Below are positions 16,660-25,519 of a stretch of DNA of 64,000 nucleotides, one piece after another. The DNA comes from an uncultured Kiritimatiellota bacterium (GTDB lineage Bacteria > Verrucomicrobiota > Kiritimatiellia > RFP12 > DVOR01). Position 1 is the first letter of the stretch, and each line of letters starts with the position of its first letter. The position numbers and the translations under genes are program-made. The notes beneath the pieces are model-generated. The model was not told where the DNA came from. It made no database searches and was given only the letters and a program-made list of their open reading frames with translations. Where the stretch lies: assembly GCA_944391055.1 (NCBI GenBank), contig CALXSF010000007.1, forward strand, positions 79,101-143,100, read 5' to 3'.

Positions 16660-18485
16660 CGCCGTCCCCCCAATCCCTCTGCGACACGCCGCTGCTGGAC
16701 GCCATCCACGCCCCGGCCGACGTCCGTTCACTGCCGGAGGCCGAGCTCCCGCGGCTCGCCGGGGAGATCCGCGCGCGCCTCGTCTCCGTCGTCGCCAAGA
16801 CCGGCGGGCACCTCGCGCCGAGCCTGGGGGTCGTCGAGCTGACCATCGCGCTCTGCCGGGTCTTTGACTTCCCCGCCGACAAGCTCGTCTGGGACGTCGG
16901 CCACCAGGCGTATGCCTGGAAGATGCTGACCGGCCGCAACCAGCGCATGGGGACGCTCCGGCGCTTCGGCGGCATCCGGGGCTTCCCCTTCCCCGCGGAA
17001 TCCCCCTACGACGCCGCCGTCGGCGGCCACGCGGGCGTGGCGCTCGCCACCGCGCTCGGGTTCGCCGCCGCGCGGGACGCCCGCGGCGGCGCCGAGCATG
17101 TCATCGCCGTCGTCGGGGACGCCTCCCTGACCAACGGGATCTCCCTGGAGGCCCTCAACGCCGTCCGCCACACCACCGAGCGGCTCATCCTCGTCATCAA
17201 CGACAACGGGATGAGCATCTCCCGCAACGTCGGCGCCATCGCCCGGATCTTCGCGCGCCAGCTCACCGGCCTGCGCTACAATCGCATCCGCGCCGCCGCC
17301 GAGGCCGCCGGCCACCGCCTCCGTCTGTTCCGGCTCAAGGCCGTTTACCGCGCGCTCAAAACCATCGTCAAAGGGCTGCTCCTCCGCCAACGCTCCGCGC
17401 TCTTCGAGGATCTCGGCCTCCGCTACATCGGCCCCATCGACGGCCACGACATCCCCGCGCTCTGCGACGCCCTCCGCGCCGCCGCCGAGGGGCACGTCCC
17501 CGTCGCCCTCCACATCGCCACCGTCAAGGGCAAGGGCTATCCCCCCGCCGAGCGCAACCCCTCCAAATGGCACGGCGTCGGCCCCTGGGCCGCCGACGCC
17601 GCCCCCCGCGCCGCCCGCCCCACCTGGAGCGCCGCCTTCGGCAAGGCGCTCTGCGCCCACGCCGCCGAGGACGCGCGCGTCCATGCCATCACCGCGGCCA
17701 TGCGCGACGGCACCGGCCTCGACCGCTTCTTCCGCGACTTCCCCGCCCGCGCCCACGACGTCGGCATCTGCGAGGGGTACGCCCTCGCCTTCGCCGCCGG
17801 CCTCGCCGCCGCCGGCCTGCGCCCGGTCGTCGCCCTCTACTCCACCTTCGCCCAGCGCGCCGTCGACAACCTGATGCACGACGTCTGCCTGCCCAACCTC
17901 CCCGTCGTCCTCTGCCTCGACCGGGCGGGCGTCGTCGGCCCGGACGGCCCCACCCACCACGGCCTTTACGATCTGGCCATGCTGCGGGCCCTCCCCAACC
18001 TGGAGATCCACGCGCCGGGCGACGCCGCCGCGCTCGCCGCCGCGCTCGCCGAGGCCCTGCGCCGCGACGGCCCGACGGTCATCCGCTACCCGCGCGGCCC
18101 GCTCCCGGAGGCCGCGGCCCCCCGCCTCGCCGGCGCCGACCCGGAGGGGCCCGTCATCCTCGCCCTAGGGCCAACCGCCTTCTGGGCCGAGCCCGTCGCC
18201 CGGGCGCTGGGCCTTGCCTTGGAGCCGGTGTCGCGGGTCAAGCCGCTGCCCGCGCTTGTCCGCGCCCTCGCCGGGCGTCCCCTCATCACGCTTGAGGACG
18301 CCGCCGCCGAGGGCGGCTTCGGCGCCGCGGTCGCCGAGGTCCACCGCGGCCCGCTCCTCATCCTCGGCTGGCCCGACCGCTTCGTGCCCCAGGGCTCCGA
18401 CGGCGAGCTCCGTGCGGCCTGCGGCCTCGATGCCCCCGGCCTGCGCCTCCGGGTCGCGGCCTTCCTCTCCTCCCTTCGCCCATGA
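16656..18485 (+). CDS. dxs: 1-deoxy-D-xylulose-5-phosphate synthase
   Basis: Condenses pyruvate and glyceraldehyde-3-phosphate in a thiamine-diphosphate-dependent step, the first of the MEP isoprenoid pathway. The 609-residue length and domain order fit the family. Residues with VWDVGHQAYAWKMLTGR lie near 80-95, the GGHAG loop replaces the usual GHSST, and VVGDASLTNGISLEALN is the TPP/Mg site (usually GDGAMT). IGPIDGHD and the transketolase-like C-terminal domains follow. The two loop changes are conservative and the core histidine remains, so I expect an active enzyme, but a DXS-like paralogue is possible. ATGA overlaps join it to prc and mutL. Confidence 0.9.
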   Translation: MTPSPQSLCDTPLLDAIHAPADVRSLPEAELPRLAGEIRARLVSVVAKTGGHLAPSLGVVELTIALCRVFDFPADKLVWDVGHQAYAWKMLTGRNQRMGTLRRFGGIRGFPFPAESPYDAAVGGHAGVALATALGFAAARDARGGAEHVIAVVGDASLTNGISLEALNAVRHTTERLILVINDNGMSISRNVGAIARIFARQLTGLRYNRIRAAAEAAGHRLRLFRLKAVYRALKTIVKGLLLRQRSALFEDLGLRYIGPIDGHDIPALCDALRAAAEGHVPVALHIATVKGKGYPPAERNPSKWHGVGPWAADAAPRAARPTWSAAFGKALCAHAAEDARVHAITAAMRDGTGLDRFFRDFPARAHDVGICEGYALAFAAGLAAAGLRPVVALYSTFAQRAVDNLMHDVCLPNLPVVLCLDRAGVVGPDGPTHHGLYDLAMLRALPNLEIHAPGDAAALAAALAEALRRDGPTVIRYPRGPLPEAAAPRLAGADPEGPVILALGPTAFWAEPVARALGLALEPVSRVKPLPALVRALAGRPLITLEDAAAEGGFGAAVAEVHRGPLLILGWPDRFVPQGSDGELRAACGLDAPGLRLRVAAFLSSLRP

Positions 18486-20272
18486 GCGCGCGCCGCCCCA
18501 TCCGCGTCCTGCCCGAGAACGTGGCCAACCAGATCGCCGCGGGCGAGGTGGTCGAGCGCCCCGCCTCCGTCGTCAAGGAACTCGTCGAGAACGCGCTCGA
18601 CGCCGGCGCCACGCGCATCGACGTCTCGGTCGAGGGCGGGGGCTCCAAACGCGTCGAGGTCGGCGACAACGGCACCGGCATGGCGCGCGACGACGCCTTG
18701 GCCTGCCTGGAGCGCCAGGCCACCAGCAAGATCGCCACCGTCGGCGACATCGACCGCATCGCCACCTTCGGGTTCCGCGGCGAGGCCATCCCCTCCATCG
18801 CCAGCGTCTCGCGCTTCGCCCTGCTCACGCGCGCCCAGGGGGAGGACGCGGCCACGTCGCTCACCGTCGTCGGCGGCGCGCTCGAATGGGTCGGCGAGGC
18901 CGCCCGCCCCGTCGGCACCACCGTCACCGTCCGCGACCTCTTCTTCAACGTCCCCGCCCGCCGCAAGTTCCTCCGCGCCGCCGCCACCGAGCTCGCCAGG
19001 ATCCGCCAGACGCTCACCGCCATCGCCCTCGCCAACCCCGCCGTCGCCTTCCGCCTCCGTGTCGAGGGCCGCGACCTCTTCGCGCTCCCCGAGGGGGATT
19101 CCCTGGCCGACCGCGTCCGCGCGCTGCTCGGCGAGGCCGTGGCCGACGCCCTCCTCCCGCTCGACTTCGCCCGCGAGGGCGTCGTCGTCCGCGGCTTCCT
19201 CTCCAAGCCCGACTTCACCCGCGCCGGCACGCCGGAGCAATACGTCTTCGTCAACCGCCGCCCCGCCACCGCCGCTCAAATCCAATACGCCCTCCGCGAG
19301 GCGTGGCCGTCCCGCGACCGCCGGCCGATCGCCATCCTCTTCGTCGACCTCCCCCCCGAGGAGGTCGACGTCAACGTCCATCCAGCCAAGCGCGAGGTGC
19401 GCTTCCGCCACGGCGACCGCGTCATCCGGGCCGTCCAGGCCGCCGTCTCGCTGGCCCTTGGCGCCGCCGCGCCCGCCCCGGAGGCGCCCGCCGCGCCGCC
19501 GCTCCCCCCCATCGGCGCGCTGCCGACGCCCCAGGCGCCCAAGCCGCGCCAGGACGCCTTCCCCTTCGCCCGCCCCGCGACGCTCGACCCGTATCCCGTC
19601 CTGCGCGACCAGCCCATCGTGGCGCCGCCGATCGACGACCTGCCGTCGCCTTCCCCGCCGCCGCCCCCCATGGAACTCCCGACCGCCGCCACGCTCCCTT
19701 GGAAGTGGCTGCGCGTCGCCGACATCCTGGAGCCCGGCTATTGGCTCGTGGTCACCGACCAAGGCTACGTCACCGTCGACGCCAAGGCCGCCGTCGAGCG
19801 CATCTTCTACGAACGGCTGGCCCCCGCCGCGGCGGCGCCCGCCTCCCAGCCGCTTCTCATCCCCGAGACCCTCCGTCTGCCCGTGGCCGACGCCGAGCGC
19901 GTCGCCCGCTTCCTGCCCGCCCTCAACGCCTGTGGCTTCGGCGTCGCCGCGCTCGCCAACGATACCTTCCTCGTCGACGCGCTCCCCGTCGCCCTCGCCG
20001 AGCTCCCCCCCAAGGAAATCCTGGCGGAGCTCGCCGCCGACCTGGACCAGCCCGTCCCCCGAAAAGGCTTGGACGCCTGGCGCCGCGAGGTCGTCGCCCG
20101 CGCCGCCGCGCAGGCGGCCTCCCGCGCCTTCCGCGTGGCCACCAAGGAGGCCGTCGCCTCGCTCATGGCCCAGCTGGCCCGCTGCGAATTGCCGTATGCC
20201 ACGCCGCGGGGCCGCCCCGTCATGATCCTGACCACCTACCGCGAGCTTGACCGGCGCTTCCGCCGGGCCTGA
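18482..20272 (+). CDS. mutL: DNA mismatch repair protein MutL, endonuclease motif altered
   Basis: The 596-residue protein has a full GHKL ATPase domain: AAGEVVERPASVVKELVENALDAGA, then DNGTGM and TFGFRGEA. It couples MutS mismatch recognition to strand removal. The C-terminal dimerisation domain (about 405-596) lines up with endonuclease-type MutL, but the metal-binding DQHAxxExxxxE motif reads DAKAAVERIFYE (from residue 433) and CPHGRP reads ATPRGRP (from residue 573). The nuclease function should therefore be weakened or lost. A Pro/Ala-rich linker spans about 330-400. It is the last gene of the gmk operon and faces murD tail-to-tail with a 13-bp gap and no terminator. Confidence 0.93.
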   Translation: MSARRPIRVLPENVANQIAAGEVVERPASVVKELVENALDAGATRIDVSVEGGGSKRVEVGDNGTGMARDDALACLERQATSKIATVGDIDRIATFGFRGEAIPSIASVSRFALLTRAQGEDAATSLTVVGGALEWVGEAARPVGTTVTVRDLFFNVPARRKFLRAAATELARIRQTLTAIALANPAVAFRLRVEGRDLFALPEGDSLADRVRALLGEAVADALLPLDFAREGVVVRGFLSKPDFTRAGTPEQYVFVNRRPATAAQIQYALREAWPSRDRRPIAILFVDLPPEEVDVNVHPAKREVRFRHGDRVIRAVQAAVSLALGAAAPAPEAPAAPPLPPIGALPTPQAPKPRQDAFPFARPATLDPYPVLRDQPIVAPPIDDLPSPSPPPPPMELPTAATLPWKWLRVADILEPGYWLVVTDQGYVTVDAKAAVERIFYERLAPAAAAPASQPLLIPETLRLPVADAERVARFLPALNACGFGVAALANDTFLVDALPVALAELPPKEILAELAADLDQPVPRKGLDAWRREVVARAAAQAASRAFRVATKEAVASLMAQLARCELPYATPRGRPVMILTTYRELDRRFRRA

Positions 20273-20285
20273 GCGCCCGCGCGGC

Positions 20286-21623
20286 TTAGGGGGTGGGGCG
20301 GGGGAGGGCGAGGAATTGGGCGCGGAAGTCTTCGCCGCGGGCGGCCATGCCGGGATATTGGTCGAAACTGGCGCAGCCGGGGGAGAGGAGGATGGTGTCG
20401 CCGGGGGCGGCGTCGGCATAGGCGGCGCGGACGGCGGCGGCCATGTCGCCGCAGCGCTGGCAGGGGAGGATGTCGGCCCAGGCGGCGTGGAGGGCGTCCT
20501 GGGCCTGGCCGATGAGGTAGGCCTTGCGGGCGCAGGCGGCGAGCTCTTGGTCAAGGAAGTCGAGGTCGTTCTCCTTGAGCTGCCCGCCGGCGATGAGGCG
20601 GACGCCGCGGCCGACCATGCGGAGCGCGGCCTGGGTCGCGGCGAGGGAGGTACCCTTGGAGTCGTCGACGAACCGGACGCCGCCGCATTCGCCGATGGGC
20701 TGCATCCGGTGCGGGAGGGGCCGGAAGCCGGTGAGGCCGGCGGCAATCTGATCCGGGGTGAGCCCGCAGGCGTGGAGCATGGCGGCGATGAGGGCGGCGG
20801 CGGGGCCGAGGACGGGGTTGTCGAAGTAGCCGGAAAAGGGGATGCGGAGGTCTTTGTGGAGGATGGCGCCGGGCACGTGCCGCCAATCGACCCACGCCTC
20901 GCGGCCGAAGCGCTCGAGCGGGACGTCCGGGCGGATGCCCAACGGGGAGAGCCCCCACGGCAGATAGGCGCGGGCGCCGACCTCGGGGCGCTGGGCCTGG
21001 AAGATGCGGCGCTTGAGGCGGGCGTAGGCCTCGAGGGTGCCGTGGCGGTCCAGGTGGTCGGCCTGGATGTTGAGGATGGCGGCGAGGCGGGGGGCGAAGG
21101 TGCGGGTGTGCTCCATCTGGAAGGAGGAGACCTCGGTGACGGCGATGCTCCCGGCGCCGCGCCCCGGGCATTCCAGGACGCACTCGGAGAGGGGAACGCC
21201 ATAGTTGCCGGCGGGCAGGGCGGGCCGGCCGGCGGCGCAGAGGGCGTCGGCCAGGCATTTGACGACGGAGCTTTTGCCTTTGCTGCCGGTGACGGCCAGG
21301 AGGTCGCCGCGCCAGTGGGCGGCGCCGAACTCAAGCTCGGAGATCAGGGAGAGGCCGCGGTCGCGGGCGGCGCGGACCCAAGGGTGGTCGGGCGGGAAGG
21401 AGGGGGAGACGATGGCGAGGTCGTAGGCGCCGTCGGGCAGGTGCTCGTGGTCGGCGTGGAGGCAGGAGACGCCTTGGGTCGAGAGCTCGGCGAGGGCGCT
21501 TGGGGCCCAGCGTTCGTCGACGACGGCGGCGCGCCCGCCGGTCTCAAGCGCGAGGCGGGCCGCGGCCTGGCCGCTCCGCCCGGCGCCGAGGATGAGGGCG
21601 TTGCGGCGCTCATAACGTGCCAT
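20286..21623 (-). CDS. murD: UDP-N-acetylmuramoylalanine--D-glutamate ligase
   Basis: Adds D-glutamate to UDP-MurNAc-L-Ala in cytoplasmic peptidoglycan precursor synthesis. The 445-residue protein has an N-terminal Rossmann-like domain (ILGAGRSGQAAARLAL), the ATP loop VTGSKGKSSVVKCL, the Mur signature region (QADHLDRHGT), VDDSKGTSLAAT and the C-terminal SPGCASFDQYP segment. The start at 21623 is preceded by AAAGGAG and lies 14 bp inside the upstream TPR gene, so it is translationally coupled. It is the last gene of the ruvB unit. No other mur genes are adjacent, which is unusual because murD often sits in the dcw cluster. Confidence 0.94.
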   Translation of the reverse strand: MARYERRNALILGAGRSGQAAARLALETGGRAAVVDERWAPSALAELSTQGVSCLHADHEHLPDGAYDLAIVSPSFPPDHPWVRAARDRGLSLISELEFGAAHWRGDLLAVTGSKGKSSVVKCLADALCAAGRPALPAGNYGVPLSECVLECPGRGAGSIAVTEVSSFQMEHTRTFAPRLAAILNIQADHLDRHGTLEAYARLKRRIFQAQRPEVGARAYLPWGLSPLGIRPDVPLERFGREAWVDWRHVPGAILHKDLRIPFSGYFDNPVLGPAAALIAAMLHACGLTPDQIAAGLTGFRPLPHRMQPIGECGGVRFVDDSKGTSLAATQAALRMVGRGVRLIAGGQLKENDLDFLDQELAACARKAYLIGQAQDALHAAWADILPCQRCGDMAAAVRAAYADAAPGDTILLSPGCASFDQYPGMAARGEDFRAQFLALPRPTP

Positions 21624-24600
21624 GGGGGGCCGCCTCTCCTTTGAGCTGCGCGTCGAGCGCGTCGAACTCGGCCTTGGCGCCGGGGTCGAGCGTCCCATAC
21701 TGCGCGCGGGCCTCGGCGAGCGCGGCGCGGGCAAGGTCGGGGTGGCCCTCGGCGGCGTGGAGGCGGGCCAGCGTGATGAGGAAGCGCGGGTCGGTGGGTT
21801 GGCCGGGGCGGAGCTCGCCGTCGAGCCGGATGGCCTGGTCAAGCTCGGCGTGGGCCTCGGCGTGGCGCCCGAGGCCGAGGAGGGCGGCCGCGGCGGTCTC
21901 GTGGGCGATGGGGAGTTTGGGGGCGAGCGCGCTGGCGCGCCGGGCGGCGTTGAGCGCGGCGGTCCAGTCGCCGCGGCGGCGGTGGGTCTCGGCGAGGTCG
22001 TTGAAGGCCTCGGGCAGGGGCGGATTCGCCCCGGGGCCGGTGGCGACGGTGAGGTAGGCGAGGGCGCGGTCGAGGTCGCCCTCGCCGAGGGCGATGGAGC
22101 CCATCACGTAGTTGGCCAAGGGGAGGGTGCGGTCGTGGAAGAGGAAGTCGCGGGCGTGCCGGGCGGCGGAGGCGCGGTCGTTGAGGCGGATGTCGAGGGC
22201 CAGGACGGTGTTGCGCAGGGCTTGGACCTCGGGCTTGAGGGCGAGGGCGCGGAGGTAGCAGGCGCGGGCCCGGGGCAGGTCGCCGTCGCGTTCGGCCAGC
22301 TGGGCGTCGATGACTTGGACGAAATAGTTCTCCTCGGTGCCGGCCGCGGTAATCAACTGGGGGCGGGTGTGGGTGCGGAGCGCCTTGAGCTCGCCGGCCT
22401 GGAGCTGGAGGGTGGCGAGCATGGCGTTGGCCTCAAGGTTCTTGGGGTCGCGCGCCAGGAAGCGGCGGAGGGCGTCGCGGGCCTTGTCGGGCTCGCCTTT
22501 CGCGGCGTGGAAGAGGGCGCGCTCGTAGGCGACCGCCACGGGGTCGCCGGCGGTCTCGGCGCGTTCGAGGAAGGATTCGGCCCCGGCGAAGTCGTTCTCC
22601 AGGATGGTCATCCGGACGAGCTCGCGGAGGTAATTGAGGCTTGCGCGGGCGTCGGTGGAGCGGGCAAGGAGGTCTTTGTAGCGGGCGATGGCCTCGCCGC
22701 GGCGGCCGGGATCCATGGCGTAGAGGGCGGCGACGGCGCCTTGGAGGGCGGTCTGCTGGCCGTCGCCGAGCATGTCCATGGCCATGTCCAGCCCGGAGAG
22801 GGCGGCGCCGATCTGCCCGCTCATGGCCCAGCTGCCGGCGATGGCGCCAAGGAGCTGCGGGGAGCGGATGTAGCCGTAGGTGCGGGCGAGGCCCAGGAGC
22901 CGGAGGCGCCGCCCGGCGAGGCGCCGGACAAGGGCCTTCATCTCTTTGTCGCACCACTCCCTGCGTTCGGGATGGAGCCCGCCGTTGACGAGCTCGAAGA
23001 GGTTGAAGAGGGCCGAGACGTTGTCCGGGTCATAGGCGTAGACCTGGTCGAAAAGGGCGTAGGCGGCCTCCTTCTCGCCGGCGTCGGCAAGGTAGAAGGC
23101 GGTGTTGTTGGCGACGAACCCGACCTGCCGCCGCACGTAGCGCGCGAAGGCGCGGACGGCCACGGAGGCGGCCTCCGGAACCTGGGCGTCGGCCTCGGGC
23201 AGGACGTCGCCCACCCGGGCGGGGACGGCGAGGGCGGCGTGCTGGGCCTCGCGCGTCAGGGCACCCTTGTAGAGGAGGCCGTCGGGCAGGGGCAGACGGT
23301 CGCCGGTGTACCACAGGTCGGGCAGGGCGAGGGTGGCGAAGCGTCCGCACGCGGCCTTGTCCGTGCGGAGCCAGTCTTGGATGAAGGGGATGAGGCCGAT
23401 GTCGAGCGAGAGGAGCAGGCGGTCGCGCAGCGCCGGCGGCTCCGCGAAGGCGGGGTCGGCCTCAAGTTGTTCGCGGAGGCGCCCGCGCCCACGTTCGGAG
23501 TCTTCCGCCAATGAGAAGAGGAAGGGGCCGCCGCGCTCGGCCCGGCGCAAGGCCAGATACGGGTCGGCCACGCCGTCGACCAAAAGCCAGCCCCCCTTCG
23601 CGCAACGGTCGAGGACGGCGTCGGCGTAGGCCCGGGGGAGGGCCGCGGCCACGGCGTCGGCGCGGAGGGCCCGCACGGCGCCCCAGAGGCCGAACCCCAG
23701 GCAGACGGCGGTGCCGCCGATGGCCGCCCAGGCGACGCCCCGCCCCAACGCGCGCACGCCGACGCGCTCGCCGGCCCCGCCCTCGGCGGGCGTGCGCACG
23801 GCGATGAGAAGGGCGCCCGCGCCGCCTGTCGCGCCCACGGCCAACGCCACGAACGCCGCGGCGAGCAGGGGATAGGCCTCGCCCCACTCGGCGGCCAGGG
23901 CCGTCGGCGCGGCGGGCAGGGGCAGGAAGGCCACCGCCGCCAGCACGGCCATCGACAGGTAGGTGCCCACGACGGCCAAGGTGCGGCGGTTGGCGCCCAC
24001 CGCCCCGACGACGAAGGGCGCCAAGAGGCCCGGCACCACGCCGAACAGCCCCATCAGCAGCCAAGGCCCGCGCAGCGCCTCGAGCGTGCCCATCGCCTGC
24101 GAGAGGACAAAGACCTTGAGCGCGCCGGGGAAGGGCATCGCCCCGGCCTCGGCCGCCAGCGCCGCCGCCCCGCATGCCGTCAGCGCCGCGCCCACCGCCA
24201 AGGGCAGGAACAGGCAGGTGAGGAAGGGGCGGACGCGCACGCGCTCATGCGCCGCGAAATAGCCCACCCCCAGCGCGACCGCCAAGAAGGGCGCCAGCGC
24301 CAGCTGCCACGGCGAGCCCAGCGCCATGAGGCCGATGGCGAAGGCGGCCACGGCCATGCGGCGGCGATGGCCGTCGGTCGCCGCGCTGAGCGTGAGAAGC
24401 GCCGCGGCGAGCGTCAGCGCCAAGTCGGCCGTCTGCCATTGGAAGTGGGTGCCCGCGCGGAGGAAGTCGGGCGAGAGCAGGAGGGCGAGCGCGGCCAGCG
24501 GCACGGCCACGGCGGCGGCCAGCGGCACGTGCGCCGCGGTGCGGGGCTCGGCGGCCAGCAGGCGCAGTGACCGCCGCACGACGCCGCAGAGGAGGACGAC

Positions 24601-24855
24601 GCAGAGCGCCGCGAGGAAGGCGTTGAGCAGGTTGAAGGCCGCGGCCGTGGGCGCCACCGCCGCCAGCGCGCGGAAGAGGAACTGCGCCAGCGGGTGCGCG
24701 TTGTCCGCGCCCACCTGCCAGACGCCGAGCGTACGGGCCATCAGCGCCGCGGCCTCGCCGGGATAGACCCACGGCGTGAGGCAAGGGAGCAGGATGCACA
24801 GGGCGAACGCGCCCCACAGCCAGGGGTTGGCCAAAAGCGTCTTCAGTCTGTTCAT
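21610..24855 (-). CDS. large polytopic membrane protein with C-terminal TPR repeats (DUF2723-like)
   Basis: A 1081-residue protein. The N-terminal 400 residues hold about ten hydrophobic helices. The first extracytoplasmic loop (YPGEAAALMARTLGV, then NAHPLAQFLFRAL) resembles the DUF2723/TMEM260 GT-C-like glycosyltransferase family, where GD(S)GE and HPPGYPL are expected. The key acidic residue is kept as Glu but HPPG is reduced to HPL. Residues about 600-1070 are TPR-like helical repeats. A role in protein or glycan modification at the membrane is plausible but inferred. It overlaps the GspG-like gene (ATGA) and murD (14 bp). The N-terminal part is G-ending in third position and the C-terminal part C-ending. 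Confidence 0.78.
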   Translation of the reverse strand: MNRLKTLLANPWLWGAFALCILLPCLTPWVYPGEAAALMARTLGVWQVGADNAHPLAQFLFRALAAVAPTAAAFNLLNAFLAALCVVLLCGVVRRSLRLLAAEPRTAAHVPLAAAVAVPLAALALLLSPDFLRAGTHFQWQTADLALTLAAALLTLSAATDGHRRRMAVAAFAIGLMALGSPWQLALAPFLAVALGVGYFAAHERVRVRPFLTCLFLPLAVGAALTACGAAALAAEAGAMPFPGALKVFVLSQAMGTLEALRGPWLLMGLFGVVPGLLAPFVVGAVGANRRTLAVVGTYLSMAVLAAVAFLPLPAAPTALAAEWGEAYPLLAAAFVALAVGATGGAGALLIAVRTPAEGGAGERVGVRALGRGVAWAAIGGTAVCLGFGLWGAVRALRADAVAAALPRAYADAVLDRCAKGGWLLVDGVADPYLALRRAERGGPFLFSLAEDSERGRGRLREQLEADPAFAEPPALRDRLLLSLDIGLIPFIQDWLRTDKAACGRFATLALPDLWYTGDRLPLPDGLLYKGALTREAQHAALAVPARVGDVLPEADAQVPEAASVAVRAFARYVRRQVGFVANNTAFYLADAGEKEAAYALFDQVYAYDPDNVSALFNLFELVNGGLHPERREWCDKEMKALVRRLAGRRLRLLGLARTYGYIRSPQLLGAIAGSWAMSGQIGAALSGLDMAMDMLGDGQQTALQGAVAALYAMDPGRRGEAIARYKDLLARSTDARASLNYLRELVRMTILENDFAGAESFLERAETAGDPVAVAYERALFHAAKGEPDKARDALRRFLARDPKNLEANAMLATLQLQAGELKALRTHTRPQLITAAGTEENYFVQVIDAQLAERDGDLPRARACYLRALALKPEVQALRNTVLALDIRLNDRASAARHARDFLFHDRTLPLANYVMGSIALGEGDLDRALAYLTVATGPGANPPLPEAFNDLAETHRRRGDWTAALNAARRASALAPKLPIAHETAAAALLGLGRHAEAHAELDQAIRLDGELRPGQPTDPRFLITLARLHAAEGHPDLARAALAEARAQYGTLDPGAKAEFDALDAQLKGEAAPHGTL

Positions 24856-25508
24856 GGCGTCGGAGTCTCCTTGGCGTCGTCGGCCCCGGCGGGCCGCCGC
24901 CAGTCGCCCTCCCCGCAGGCGAAGTCCTCGGGGACGGCGCGGATGTCATCGTTGGTGTCCGGCAGTTTGTCCGGTCCGCAGGAAAAGAGGGTGGGGGCCT
25001 CGAAGGGCGAGGCCGGCATCCGATAAACGTAAGGCGTGCCCCAGGGATCCTTGTAGGCCCAGTTGATGTACGGCCCCTTCCAGCCGGGCGTGCCGTAGTC
25101 CTTGGCCAAGGCGAAGAGCCCCAGGCGCTGCTGCGGCCAGGCGCCGGTGTGGACGCGGTGGAGGGTCATCGCCAAGGCGAGGGTGCGGACGCTCCGGCGG
25201 GCGCGGGTTTGGTTCAGCGGCGTCACGTCCGGCGGTTCCGGGCGCGGACGCCCCGCGACGAGCGCCAAAAGCCCGCCGACCACCACCATCAGCCCCAGCA
25301 TCAGCAGGAGCACCTTGGGGGAGTGGAAGGCGCGCGCGTCGAGCCGCAGAGCCTCGATGCGCTGACGTTCCGCGTCGCGGCGGATGGCGTCGATCTTCCG
25401 CTTGGCCTCGCGCCGCTCCGCCTGGCTGCGCCAGCGCAGCCCGCGCAGGCCCCCGGCGCGCCTGACGCGCACGGGCCGTTCCGGGGGATGGGAGAGATGG
25501 ACCGCCAT
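24852..25508 (-). CDS. membrane-anchored protein with type II secretion GspG-like C-terminus
   Basis: A 218-residue protein. The N-terminal cytoplasmic part is highly basic (residues 1-62), followed by one transmembrane helix (about 66-87). The C-terminal domain matches major pseudopilins: GWKGPYINWAYKDPWGTPY and a calcium-site-like CGPDKLPDTNDDI. It lacks a prepilin signal, so it is not a processed pseudopilin; a GspG-like domain was apparently grafted onto another anchor. It lies 11 bp after ruvB and starts the membrane-protein part of the unit. Confidence 0.75.
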   Translation of the reverse strand: MAVHLSHPPERPVRVRRAGGLRGLRWRSQAERREAKRKIDAIRRDAERQRIEALRLDARAFHSPKVLLLMLGLMVVVGGLLALVAGRPRPEPPDVTPLNQTRARRSVRTLALAMTLHRVHTGAWPQQRLGLFALAKDYGTPGWKGPYINWAYKDPWGTPYVYRMPASPFEAPTLFSCGPDKLPDTNDDIRAVPEDFACGEGDWRRPAGADDAKETPTP

Positions 25509-25519
25509 GCCGCGCCCCG

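Noticed and set aside
12523..16731. Minus-strand open frame of about 1400 codons opposite lptF/G to dxs
   Set aside because: Antisense shadow of four recognisable genes; composition is low complexity.
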